From assembly GCA_016081115.2 (NCBI GenBank), contig JABTTQ020001757.1, positions 248,027-312,026 on the forward strand: a stretch of 64,000 bases of DNA, in the 5' to 3' direction. Under the pieces are notes generated by a model, which saw only the letters and a program-made list of their open reading frames with translations, had not been told where the DNA came from and ran no database searches. A program made the position numbers and the translations under genes. Positions 45,295 to 55,610 of this stretch are shown piece by piece. This stretch comes from Rehmannia glutinosa. Its lineage: Eukaryota; Streptophyta; Magnoliopsida; Lamiales; Orobanchaceae. Position 1 is the first letter of the stretch. Each line of letters starts with the position of its first letter.

Positions 45295-46841
45295 TGTAGG
45301 TCCCAAGGGGTGTGAGTAAGGTTTAGAAGGGGGGGTTGAATAAACCTTACCAACTTTTTCGATTTTAGTCCTTTTAAAATATTACAGAGTTAAATACACA
45401 GCTGAGTCCTTGAGGGACAGCTAAGTTAGTTAACCAGCAGAGTTAGCCACTCAACAGACTCGATTGAGCTATTGATAGAATAACTTAGCTATTTAGTCGA
45501 AACCTTAACTTGGTTGTGATGAATTTTTCAGCGGAAGTCTTAACACCCTTGAATTTGGTTTAGGTTTGTTTTAACACTTGGTTTTAGAACTTTGTTAATT
45601 ATCAGTTGGATAGCAAATCATCAGTAGATATAAAATGATATGCAGAAAATAAATGCTGAAGTGTAAATGACACAATAGTTTTTATAGAGGTTCGAAGATG
45701 GGGTAACTCTTCTACTCCTCTCTTCTCCAACTCCTGGAGGAATCCACTAAGTATTGATCAGAGTACAAAGTGGTAATCAATCCGGATACAAGTCTTGATC
45801 ACACACTGGTGACTTGATCCTTTGGGACTCGATCCGGAGATGCCTTGGTCACACACGGTGGCTTCTCGTCCGACTCGCCTTCTTCACGGGCGTTTGCTTG
45901 CTGCTTTCACTCACTTGCTCAAGCTTCTTGGATTTGATCACGAAGCCCTCCAATAACTTGAGACTGGTTCGACCTTGAACCTTTCTACAATCCTCCTTGG
46001 AATGTAGACCCCTTTTGATTCTTCAAAAGTTTCCTCTTCAACAGTTTGAAGTTGTCTTTCTTTCACAGCTTGGTGTTGGATTGATTTCCTTCGAAATTTA
46101 GGCTTGAGGATTAGCTTGAATAACTTGAGAATATTTTGTAGGTTACAGTTTGAATAATTTCTTGAATGTTCGTGGTTCAGGTTTTCAAGGTAACCCTCTC
46201 TCAAAGTGATTCCTTCGCCTTTTATAGTGAACTTTCAAAAATCTGCCCGTTGAAGAGATAGGCTGATTTTTAAAAGTCACTTGTGTTCGTTGGCTTGTCT
46301 TGTTGCAGTCCTTGATATTGACATTTCCTCGTATTAAATAAGCATTCAGCTTTTCAGAGTCTGACACAAGGTGCAGTGCTTCCCATTGGTTTATTCCTTT
46401 TGCACGTTCTGGGACTGAGCACTTTAAGACATGGCAGTATGGAAGTATTACTTGTTTAGGTAATATTCTTGACTTCTATGCAACGGATTCTTTTCAGTTG
46501 TCTTGACTTGACTGCAGTTCTCTAACTTCCCCAGGTGACTTCGAGTGAGCTTCGAGTCAATGGATGACTCATCTGTCACTTCAACTTGAGACTTGGCTTC
46601 TTGAGTTGACTTGACTGACACTTCACACAGTTGTCTCTTCTTTGCTACACTCAGCTGCTTCACAGCGAAGTCTTCATTTCAGTCTTCAGTTGACTTCTTG
46701 TATATCTAGGCATAGCTGACTTGACTCAGCTCGTACAACCCTATCTATTACAATACAAATTACAAGGAAAATGGGGTGCCAACTTTCTAGTCTAAGTTTT
46801 ACATGGCATTCATCAAAATCTAATAAATAAATTTCCCAACA
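45295..46841 (-). repeat. 5' LTR of element C
   Basis: Starts TGTAGGTCCCAAGGGG and ends AAATTTCCCAACA. It is 1,547 bp long and of the same subtype as element D, distinct from A and B (for example GGTGTGAGTAAGGTTTAG in place of GGTGATAAGTAAAGTTTAG). Confidence 0.9.
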
Positions 46842-47935
46842 AAGATTCAACAAGTTCTTCAATAAAAACTACAAGAGAAACAATGGTGAATCATCTAGGA
46901 GACACTTAGCACCCTTCAAAGCAAGGGAGGACAGACCACCAAAGAGAGCCGATCACCAAATGATGGATATCGAGTGATAATCAAAGAGTGAAAAAAGAGC
47001 AGACTTCCAAAGAGCCGAAAACATGTGTTGGAATTGCAGATAACTAGGACATTTTGATGTTGATTTGTCCCTATCCACCACCAACAAATATAGGAATGAA
47101 GAGGAAAGAAAGGTCATCGAGAGAGAAGACAAGAAAAGAAGAAAGCCATATTGGTTGAGGAGACTGCTGACCCAGCTAAGTGTAAAGAACTAGCAGAGAG
47201 GCGACAGTGGTGAAGCTGACTACTCCAGTGCCACAAAAGAAGAGGCTTTGATATGCCTCATGGCCAAAGAACATGAAGATGAGGTACATTCTAACTCATC
47301 TCATTCTAATTCTGATGATAGTGATAATGACACAAACACTTTATCACCCATTGATCTTTATGATTCATTAGGCAAAATGATGAAATATTTTGAGCATGTG
47401 AAAACCTCACACACACTTTTAAATGAGGAAAACAGACAGCTCAAAAGCCAAAACTCATAGCTGACTAAGGAGTAGAGTACTCTAAGTCACATAGCTACTG
47501 AGAATACAGAGTCGAAGGCTGAGATAGCTGAGACTCAAGCACACTTAGCTGCAACAAAAAAGAGGGAAAAAGATTTAAAAATGTGATTGCATCATTTACT
47601 AAGGCATCTAAATCATTGGATGAATTTATAATGATTCAAAAGGAAAGTGGAGATAAGACATGCATTGGATTTAATTCCTTTGTGCATGCCCAAGCTCCAA
47701 GAGTGGTTTTGGAAAAAGGATCCTCAAGCAATGAGGCAGTCCAAAAATCTAAAGCACTATATGTTGCACCTACACTCACTCAAAAACAAAATCACAACCA
47801 TGTTGGCCTTAGATACAAAGAAAAAGGCAAAAAGCCAGCAGAGTATGCTACTATGCTGAGAGGACAGCTGAAACGAAATTCAGAAGAGTCCATCAGCAGA
47901 CTCCAAAAAGGAAATACTCTGTAAAATCCAAACAG
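46842..47935 (+). pseudogene. gag: Element B gag, downstream fragment, and basic linker
   Basis: Resumes at RFNKFFNKNYKRNN (46845-46885), then RRHLAPFKAREDRPPKRADH, a damaged CCHC knuckle around 47020-47075, an acidic tail (47248-47460: EDEVHSNSSHSNSDDSDNDT) and a coiled-coil-like end. A basic linker follows (47583-47924). About 50 codons are missing relative to element C between 37163 and this point. Frame changes occur near 47000, 47200 and 47580. Confidence 0.82.
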
Positions 47936-48334
47936 AGCTACCAAAAGCCCCAGAGATTTCAACAAAGAAAATCATATGATGGGAATGGTAGAAATTATCC
48001 CAGCCAGGCTAATTGGAACAATCAAATAAGACATCGCACACATATGCACCCAAGAACAATGCCCAATATGCACAAAAGTTTCATTGATATCCCAAGAAAG
48101 CAAATGCACAAGCTCACACACAGGCATACAAACTAAAGAGACAGTTGTATGAGTCTAAAGCCCTAAGCAATTTGCCAATGTTCATTATGATTATGGAACT
48201 GATAGGTGGCAATCTCTTAGAGTCAGACCATTTGGTTATAGGTTAGTTGGATCACCTTATAGTGCTAACCCATCGGGACCCAAGCAAATACGGGTACCTA
48301 AAAACTAATTTCCTTGATTGTATGTTCAAGGAAC

Positions 48335-49011
48335 CTGGTTCATGGATAGTGGTTGTTCTAGACATATGACAGGCAACAAGAAGAATCTTTCAAAGTTCAA
48401 GGAAATAAAAGGTGCTAAAGTTATATTTGGAGGAAATGAAGCTCTAGGGGAGATCAAAGAAACATGATCCATCAAGAAGAATGGACTAGAGATCACAGAT
48501 ATAGCATATGTTGAAGGGCTCAACTTCAATCTGCTGAGCATCAGCCAACTCTGTGATAAAAAGGCTACAATTTAGGATTCAACATGGGTGTTTGCCAAAT
48601 CAAGGATGCTGAATCAAATGAAATTGTGCTGCAAGGATCACGGTAGAAAAACATGTATGTAGTGGACTGGTCAACTGCTACACCAAGCACATGTTTGCTT
48701 GCAAAGAGTACAGCCGAATCAAGTTGGTTGTAGCACAAGAAGCTGAGTCACCTGAGCTTCAAGACAATCAACAAGCTTGCAAGGAGTCATCTTGTGGAAG
48801 GATTTCCAGTGTACAAGAAGGAAAGCATTTGTGATTCATGCCAGATGGGAAAGCAAATAAAGTCTTCTTTTAAGGACAAGCCAAATATTTCTTCAACCAG
48901 GATACTACACTTATTGCATATGGATCTATTTGGTCATGTTGAATCAACCACCATTACTGGAAAGAAATACACCTTAGTGGTGGTGGATGATTATTCAAGA
49001 TACACATGGAC
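48335..49011 (+). pseudogene. Element B protease end, pre-integrase and start of integrase
   Basis: Protease motif TWFMDSGCSRHMTGNKK at about 48330-48380. The pre-integrase zinc region lies at 48720-48870 (its first Trp-His pair damaged by a stop; SICDSCQMGKQIKSSF is readable). LHMDLFGHVES and VVVDDYSRYTW mark the start of the integrase core, with the first catalytic Asp present. The frame then passes straight into RT sequence at 49006-49011. The second Asp and the Glu of integrase and the RT fingers are deleted. Confidence 0.86.
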
Positions 49012-50159
49012 TTTTGGAAAAAGAAGTCTATGTGGAGCAACCTCCAGGTTTTGAGCAAAAAACTATTGGAGATAAAGTCTACAAGCTCAAGAAAGCATTA
49101 TATGAATTGAAACAAGCACCAAGAGCCTGGTATGATACATTGTCCCAGTTTCTTATTGACAATGGATTCACCAAAGGCAAGGTTGATAGGATACTCTTCA
49201 GAATTCAAGATGGGGAGAGTATACTGTTTGTTCAAATATATGTGGATGACATCATTTTTGGATCCACAAATAAAGATCTATGTAATAAATTCTCAAATCT
49301 CATGCAAGGGGAATTTGAGATTAGTATGATGGGAGAGCTGACTTTCTTTCTAGTCTTCAAGTCAAGCAAATAAAGGATGGAATCTTCATAAGACAAACTA
49401 AATATACCAGAGATTTAATGAATAAATTTGGTATGGAAGAGAAGTCATCTGTGAAGAATCCCATGAATACATCAGCCAGAATGGACATGGATGCAAATGG
49501 CAAAGCTGTTGACCAAACCAGATATAGAGCCATTATTGGATCATTGGTCTATTTAACAGCAAGTAAGCCAAACATCACCTTTGTTGTAGGTGTATGTGCC
49601 AGATTTCAATCTGCAACAAAGGAAAGTCACATGACTGCAGCCAAGAGAATCCTAAGGTATTTGAAGGGATGCCAAGAAGTTGGCTTATGGTATCCAAAGG
49701 ATGGAGGATTCAAGCTAGTTAGCTACTCAGACTCAGACTATGTTGGATGTAGAGTGGATAGGAAAAGTACATCAAAAATTGTCAAATGCTTGGAAATAGG
49801 TTAGTTTCTTGGTTCAACAAGAAACAAAATTCAATAGCTACATCCACAGCTGAAGCAGAGTACATAGCTGCAGGCAGCTTCAGTGCCCAAGTCTTATGGA
49901 TGAGGCAATAGTTGAGAGATTATGATATAGAAGAAAAGGAGATTCCAATTATGTGTGATAACACAAGTGCCATTGCAATTCAAGAACCAAACACATTGAA
50001 GTCAGATATCATTTCATAAGAAACCATGTTGAAAGGAAAGACATCACATTGGAATACATGTCAACTGATAAGCAGTTAGCTGATATATTCACTAAGCCAT
50101 TATGTGAATCAAGGTTTGAAGAGCTTAAAAATAAACTTGGATTGATTGAGCTGAGTTAG
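49012..50159 (+). pseudogene. Element B reverse transcriptase (partial) and RNase H
   Basis: RT resumes at EVYVEQPPGFEQKTIGDKVY, then LKQAPRAWYDTLSQFL, QIYVDDIIFGSTNKDL (catalytic box intact) and MGELTFFL. A frame change near 49360 leads to NKFGMEEKSS and RNase H (49418-49804: GVCARFQSATKESHMTAAKR, SDSDYVGCRVDRKS). SIATSTAEAEYIAAG follows near 49830, and the tail DKQLADIFTKPLCESRFEEL ends LGLIELS with a stop at about 50159. This is the most readable RNase H of the three copies. Confidence 0.87.
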
Positions 50160-50395
50160 GAGGCTAGAATACTCAATCACCAGAGTCAAATAAGTGGGAA
50201 TTGGAAATCAGCAAAGTTTCCTTTTTCAGCAAAGTGAAATAGCCAAGACGGCTAGTCAGCTGTATCGAGTTAAGTGGACAACCGAGTGTTTATTAAGTGA
50301 AGAGAGAAGTAGAGTTAAGTCACTTATGAAGATAACTGAGTTATTTATGAGCTAAGTGACAAAATGCAGTCGTTTTCTGCGAGAGGTAGTGTTTT

Positions 50396-50472
50396 TAGGC
50401 TTGAATTCGGCAGTAATTATGATGTCAGTAAAATTAGGCTTGAATTCGGCAGTAATTATGATGTCAGTAAAA
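50396..50472 (+). repeat. 39-bp tandem duplication in the pol-aORF spacer of element B
   Basis: The unit beginning TAGGCTTGAATTCGGCAG occurs twice in a row (50396-50434, 50435-50472), essentially identical. Element A has a single copy of the corresponding region. It lies about 140 bp upstream of the putative internal TATA box. Confidence 0.85.
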
Positions 50473-50599
50473 GCATGTACCCATTTTACCCATGATTGGA
50501 TATAAATGTTGTTGCATTTAATGCGGGAAAATTAATGTGGTTCCAAGACACGATCTCAACCATTGATTAAATTAGAACTTTTTGAATTCCAAAAATCGT

Positions 50600-50743
50600 C
50601 CCCTCACATCCCATATATTGAGAAATTACTTTTCTCTCTCCTCACACAACTCTCATACTCTCAAGCAAGAAGGATTTTCTCTGCAACTAAGAAAGAAAAC
50701 TCTAGCTCTTCGTTCGTTCAAATCTCTAGTTCTAAACTCTAAA
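50600..50743 (+). promoter_or_regulatory. Putative internal promoter and leader of the element B accessory ORF
   Basis: CACATCCCATATATTGAGAA (TATATT at 50614-50619) precedes a pyrimidine-rich run CTTTTCTCTCTCCTCACAC, and the ATG is at 50744, 130 bp from the box. The box is slightly weaker than in A (TATATAG) and C (TATATAC). Upstream sequence (50480-50600) is also conserved with A. Confidence 0.58.
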
Positions 50744-53700
50744 ATGGCACTGACTTACGATTTCGTGAAGTTAGCTGAAAAAATCCACACCGGAGCCATA
50801 GTGGATTTTGAGGGCTTGGTCAAGCAGGGAGTGGAAAAAGCCTTGGCTAAGAATATTGCTGAGAAGCTTGACAAGTCTAGTCTTAAGCAGTTTCTCTCGA
50901 TGGAGTTTTCGCACACCTATTTGAAGGAGGTGGTGATGTTCTACATGAATGATGAGGTTCACGGCGATGAGATTCGCTCATCAGTCCACAACACTAATAT
51001 CAAGTTGATTGATGCGGACTTAGCTGCATATGCCTTCTTCTAGTTTGAATGAGATAACTAAGAAGGACATTTACCTCGCTGCATCATGGAAAAAATAGCA
51101 AAGCCAGAGGCTTCTGCGAAGGCTATCTACACAGCCAAGAAATCATTGATTAAGGAGGACTACCACAAGTTGATGGACGTGGTGGAAATGTGTGGACATG
51201 AAGTTCGTAAGCTTCAATCAGCTGTCTAGGACTAAGTTGACCATGATGGCTGCGATAATGGAAGAGAAGAAAGTGAACTGGGCTGAGTTCATTTTTGGCA
51301 AGTTGTGCCAGAACATGATGAACAAAGCCATTAATGAAGCCGTAGTGTTTGAAAGCTCACTCGGATATGGCTTGGTGATAGGTCATTTGATGGAGGTGAA
51401 GGGCATTCCTCTCAGGAATGGAAAATTCTTCCAGGTGAACAAGAAAATGTTCAGGGCCAATCTATCAGCTACCCAACACCAAGTTCATGCCATGAAGGCT
51501 GATATGAGCGAGGGGGAATTAGCTAGCCCTGTCCCTGAGGACACTGCTGCGACAGCAAAGGCCACTTATCCCAAGCCTGTGCAGAAGACAAACCCTGCAG
51601 CCAAGTCAGCACATGCCCTACAGCCGTAGAACACCCTGCCCAGTTGAGTCCCCAGCTCCTTCTCCAGTCATCAAGAAGAAACGCTCAGTTGTGCCCCGGA
51701 AGCCAACTGCAGTGAAGAAGAAAGTCGCAGAGTCTGCTACCATATAAGAGAAACCAAAAGAGGTTGAGGTTCCATTAGTCAAGATAAAGAGAAAGACGAC
51801 TAGTAAAACAACCGCATTAGCTAAGCCGGTTGAGTCCAGCACACATTTATTGAGAAAAAGAGGTCTGGCGAGGAAGAAGCGAGATACGTCGAAAGAGAAT
51901 AGTGGTGTGGAAACCACTGTGGAGGAAGAGACTGTTGTTGATGCAAAGCATAGTTTGGAAGAGACATTTGTCAGGGAGACAACTGAAAAAACTGAAGCAA
52001 TCACAGCTGACAGATGTGAAGAATTAGATGTTCAATCCCCTCAGACGGATGCAAGGTCAACTTAGGAGGAAAGGTCTCCCCTTGAGCCCATGCAGGAGGA
52101 GGATGATGACTTGGTGATGTTATCCCCCGCATACCCTGACATCCAAGAGAGGTTACGAATTTGGAGGTCCTGGAAGCTCAGTTATGCCAGGCATCAATTT
52201 CAAAGCCCACAATTCATTGAGGGAGATGAGGAACTCTTGAACTTTCTAGGAAATATATCTATTACCTCTGCTTAATCCTGATTTCTTCACCACCATTCTG
52301 TATCAAAAAAAGGATAAAGAGAAAGAAAAGGCGATTGAAAAGGCCAAGGCCATTGAGTATTTGAAAAGGCCTCATACGTGTAACTTTACTGGAACACTAG
52401 AAAGTGCCTTGCTGCCTGCCACCAGCAGTGACAGCGATATTGAAGAACTTAACCCTACTGATGAGGTGGAGGGGGTTGAGCTAAGGCAAGCAATAAAAGA
52501 GTCCAAAGAGCTGCATAAGCAGACATTGCTGAAGGATTTATGAGAGTCATATTCAATTATAATCTTTCCTAGCTCTCATATTATGGAGATCGTGAGGACC
52601 ATCGATGCCACTACCTCACCAGTGCACTCTGAGGGACAAGATAACATGAAGAATGGCGATGAAGCTGAGGAAGGAGATGAAGAGGGCGCCGTAGCCAAGC
52701 CTACCCCTGAAGAAGGTGTTGAGACACTTGCCCTATCGGCTGAACACTCAACTGGAAAAGCAGTCGAGTCTCAAGTTTCCAGTGACCTGTTGTTCGAGGC
52801 TCGGCTGGTGTGCCAGCGGAGGGGGAAACTGCAAACACCATAGTCGAGTCGGAGAAGGTTGTGGGAGACATTACAAAATTGAAGTTTGGAGGCAAAGGTG
52901 AGAACGTTAATGTACAACAGAGTGGGGTTGACGACGATTAGACGGTTCTGACTATCTCAGCTAAAATCCTAGCTACACTGTAGGCCGATAAAGCTATTGA
53001 TGCAGCCAAGGAAAAGGATGGAAAGGAAGACAAGGCAGTTGAGACTGCTGACTCTGAAAGTGCAATCCTAGAGTTTGAGACCTCAAAGAATGCCACCGAA
53101 GACCCTAATGTAGCTCATTCAATTGAAGGGATTGTTGAAGACCCTGTTGCGGCTAAGACTGCACAAGGGATTGCTGAAGGCCCATCAGTGGTTGAGACTG
53201 CTGAGGGTAATGAAGGCCCAGTGGAGGTTCAGACTTCCTTGGGTAAGAAAAGTGAAGAAGAGATGTTTGCCCCTCAAGAAGAGTCAGCTGAAAATGAAGA
53301 AATAAGCGCATTGCATGACTCTCAGGAACATGTCTTTGTGGAGTTCTTGGACACAGATGACGAAGCTGAGTCCGTCCAAAAAGATAAACCTGAAGAGGAC
53401 CCAGTTGTTGAGGAGCTTTGGCACATATGAGGATGGCAAGCGACAAAGCTGCCTTTTCAAAGTTCACACTAGTTGATGGCCCACCCCCTATGGTGCCATC
53501 ACCATCCCATGACACTGATGAACTAGCTGAGGACAAGACAACTCAAGAGGAAGAAACCATTGATACCAATGACGTTGTTAAGACAAAGTGAGATCGATCA
53601 CCAAAGAGCTAACACGATTGCGAGAGAAGATGTCGAGGACGTTGAAACAGCTAAGGCACATAGAGCTGAAGCAAATTTAAAGGGAAAAGGTAAATCTCCT

Positions 53701-55375
53701 GAAGAAGAAGGGGTAGAAATTCCTATATTCCCTGATGAACCTTTTGCAAAGTACTTTCCATTTGTGGCGGAAGTACCTTTGGAGACGGAATCTGCTGCTG
53801 AGAGTGCAAGGTATACTGTCATCATCCCTGCTGAAGAATCTGAAACTCCAGATGATCAAACCATAGTGCCATTTGGTTTTGATTTCGATGTTGTATGGTT
53901 TAAGGAGCAGTCCGCTGAAGCAGCCAACTTTCGGAATGCATTCAAGGCCATTTGTGCTGAAATTGAAAATATGGAAAAATGATTTGCAGCATTGAACCAA
54001 CGGTTGGATAATAGAGATGCAACAATCTCAAGAGATATCTAGGGGACTGTACTAAGAATAAGGGAATGGACAGCACAGACGAAAGCACTAAGGCGTGAGC
54101 AAGTCACCTATTTCAAGTCTCTATTTGCTAATATGGTGATATGGAGTGCAGAAAACGCAAAATTTCAGCAGAGACAGAGGGATCACATCTTCAGGATAGA
54201 CCAGTCACACAAAATTGATATGGAGTTGCTAAAGCACAACACAAGGCAGACCTTCCCAAAACAGAAGCCAACATGCGAACCGAGATGATGGTTATGCAAA
54301 CTGAAATGAAGTTAATGGGAGTTGAGATAAAGGCTTTGCGGTCAGAATTTAGAATAGCACACTCCTCAAGTCATGAGAAGATGGACTTGACAAACAAGAA
54401 ACTGGATCTTATCCTGGGAGTATCCTCTCAGCCAACTCTCCCTCCTGGTGATGATGCCAAAAAAGGGGAAGATAGTAATAAGATGGGAGGTAGTGGTAGT
54501 GATGTGAAGAAACCACCCCTGAATATCATGCTTGCAAAAACCCCTCTACAAGGCTCAGTCACCAGTTCACTCCTAAGCCAGCTGCCTGAAGGCCTTTCAG
54601 CTGAAGAGAAACCTGATTTAGCTTTCAAGAAGACAAGAGCAGAGATAGAAGCTAATTTTGCCAAGGTGGATGAGAGGCAGCATGGCAGGATAGAAAGTCT
54701 AAAAGCAAAGTTCGACGGTCCCCCAGTTGGATTACTGAAGGACTCTCCAGCAATAAAGCCCCCTCGTGAGTTAGTTGTCCCGGATGCAGGATCTGAGCCA
54801 AAATCCTTAAAGGAATTCCAAACACTTGCATCGGAAGGATTTTTCAAATGGAAGACACTACCAGAAGCATGGGACTTGTATTGGGAGAAGAGTTTGGAGA
54901 TTTGTCAAACAGTCGAAAAGCAGCAAACTTCTAGTAGTCAGCAGACTTCAAGGGCACAAGTCGTGCAGTACACTCCCAGAGAAGGAGCAAACTCTGGACG
55001 AGGCATGGGAGGATTGGTGAAGGTGGAAGAGGCAGAGGAACTCCACTACTAAAGCGTAAAGATGTTCGATATGTCGATCCCCAGAAGAAAGGTTTGATAT
55101 ATTGGGTTAGGGTGGATGAACTGTCAAATAGAGAGGTGAATAGGAGGAATGAGGAAGCAAGGAGAAGGCAACAAGAAGAAAATGCTAGGCTTGATCGAGA
55201 ATAGAGAGAAAGGCAGCAGAGGGAAGACCTAGCTGCAAAGAAAGCCTATGATAAGAAGAAAAGAGAAGAGGATGATAGGAAGAGGAAGAGAGCTGAAGAA
55301 GACAGAAGGAGAGCAGAGGAGGATGCTGATCGAAGAACGAAGCAGCTAAGGCGTTGAAGGCTATTGAACCCCTTC
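50744..55375 (+). pseudogene. Element B accessory ORF (~1,540 codons, broken)
   Basis: Uninterrupted by insertions here, so its layout is visible. The N-terminal domain (50744-51500) starts MALTYDFVKLAEKIHTG and includes FLSMEFSHTYLKEVVMFYM and GYGLVIGHLMEVKGIPLR. It is followed by a basic Lys/Pro segment (51640-51900), an acidic repeat-rich region (51900-53450), SYARHQFQSPQFIEGDEEL (52170-52230), a 140-codon acidic block (53560-53982), a long coiled-coil (54000-54400), PPRELVVPDAGSEPKSLKEF and LPEAWDLYWEKSLEICQ (54760-54910), and a Glu/Arg/Lys tail ending near 55360. About ten stops or frame changes. No signal peptide or membrane anchor seen, so a classical envelope role is unlikely. Function unknown. 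Confidence 0.78.
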
Positions 55376-55596
55376 ATGTTGTATTTATACTTAATTATAA
55401 ATACACATACACTTGTAAGTACTATGTATATGCTTTGATACAATTGATGCTCTGATACCTTGTATTGATTTATACATTGTAAAAAGCCCAGTAAAGTGCA
55501 AATAATAATATGTTCAATAAAATGACATATTCAATACAATCATTCTTTATTATCACACTATTTACTTTGCTATTTTATTTAAGTTTTGGCATCATC
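55376..55596 (+). other. 3' untranslated stretch of element B
   Basis: About 220 bp, AT-rich, between the accessory ORF end and the polypurine tract. It is conserved with 19212-19438 of element A (for example the AAGTTTTGGCATCATC segment just before the tract). No ORF. Confidence 0.5.
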
Positions 55597-55609
55597 AAAA
55601 GGGGGAAAA
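55597..55609 (+). promoter_or_regulatory. Polypurine tract of element B
   Basis: AAAAGGGGGAAAA immediately before the LTR start TGTTGGGAAA at 55611. Confidence 0.85.
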
Positions 55610-55610
55610 T

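Larger units (their letters stand above)
39026..46841 (-). mobile_element. Element C: SIRE-like copia, 5' LTR through start of accessory ORF
   Basis: On the minus strand: LTR (45295-46841), primer site, gag, protease, integrase, RT, RNase H, spacer, promoter-like segment and the first ~40 codons of the accessory ORF, cut by element D at 39025. The right flank AAGATTC is element B gag, placing C inside B. The 408-residue gag and 314-residue integrase ORFs make it the best preserved pol copy here, though still broken. Confidence 0.88.

Noticed and set aside
50744..51629. Accessory ORF as a retroviral-type envelope gene
   Set aside because: No signal peptide, no fusion-peptide-like or transmembrane segment, no cleavage site; composition fits a soluble, coiled-coil protein.
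55246..55443. Minus-strand Ser/Leu-rich ORF resembling a signal sequence
   Set aside because: It is the reverse of the Glu/Arg/Lys-rich tail of the accessory ORF; codons for charged residues read as Ser/Leu on the other strand.
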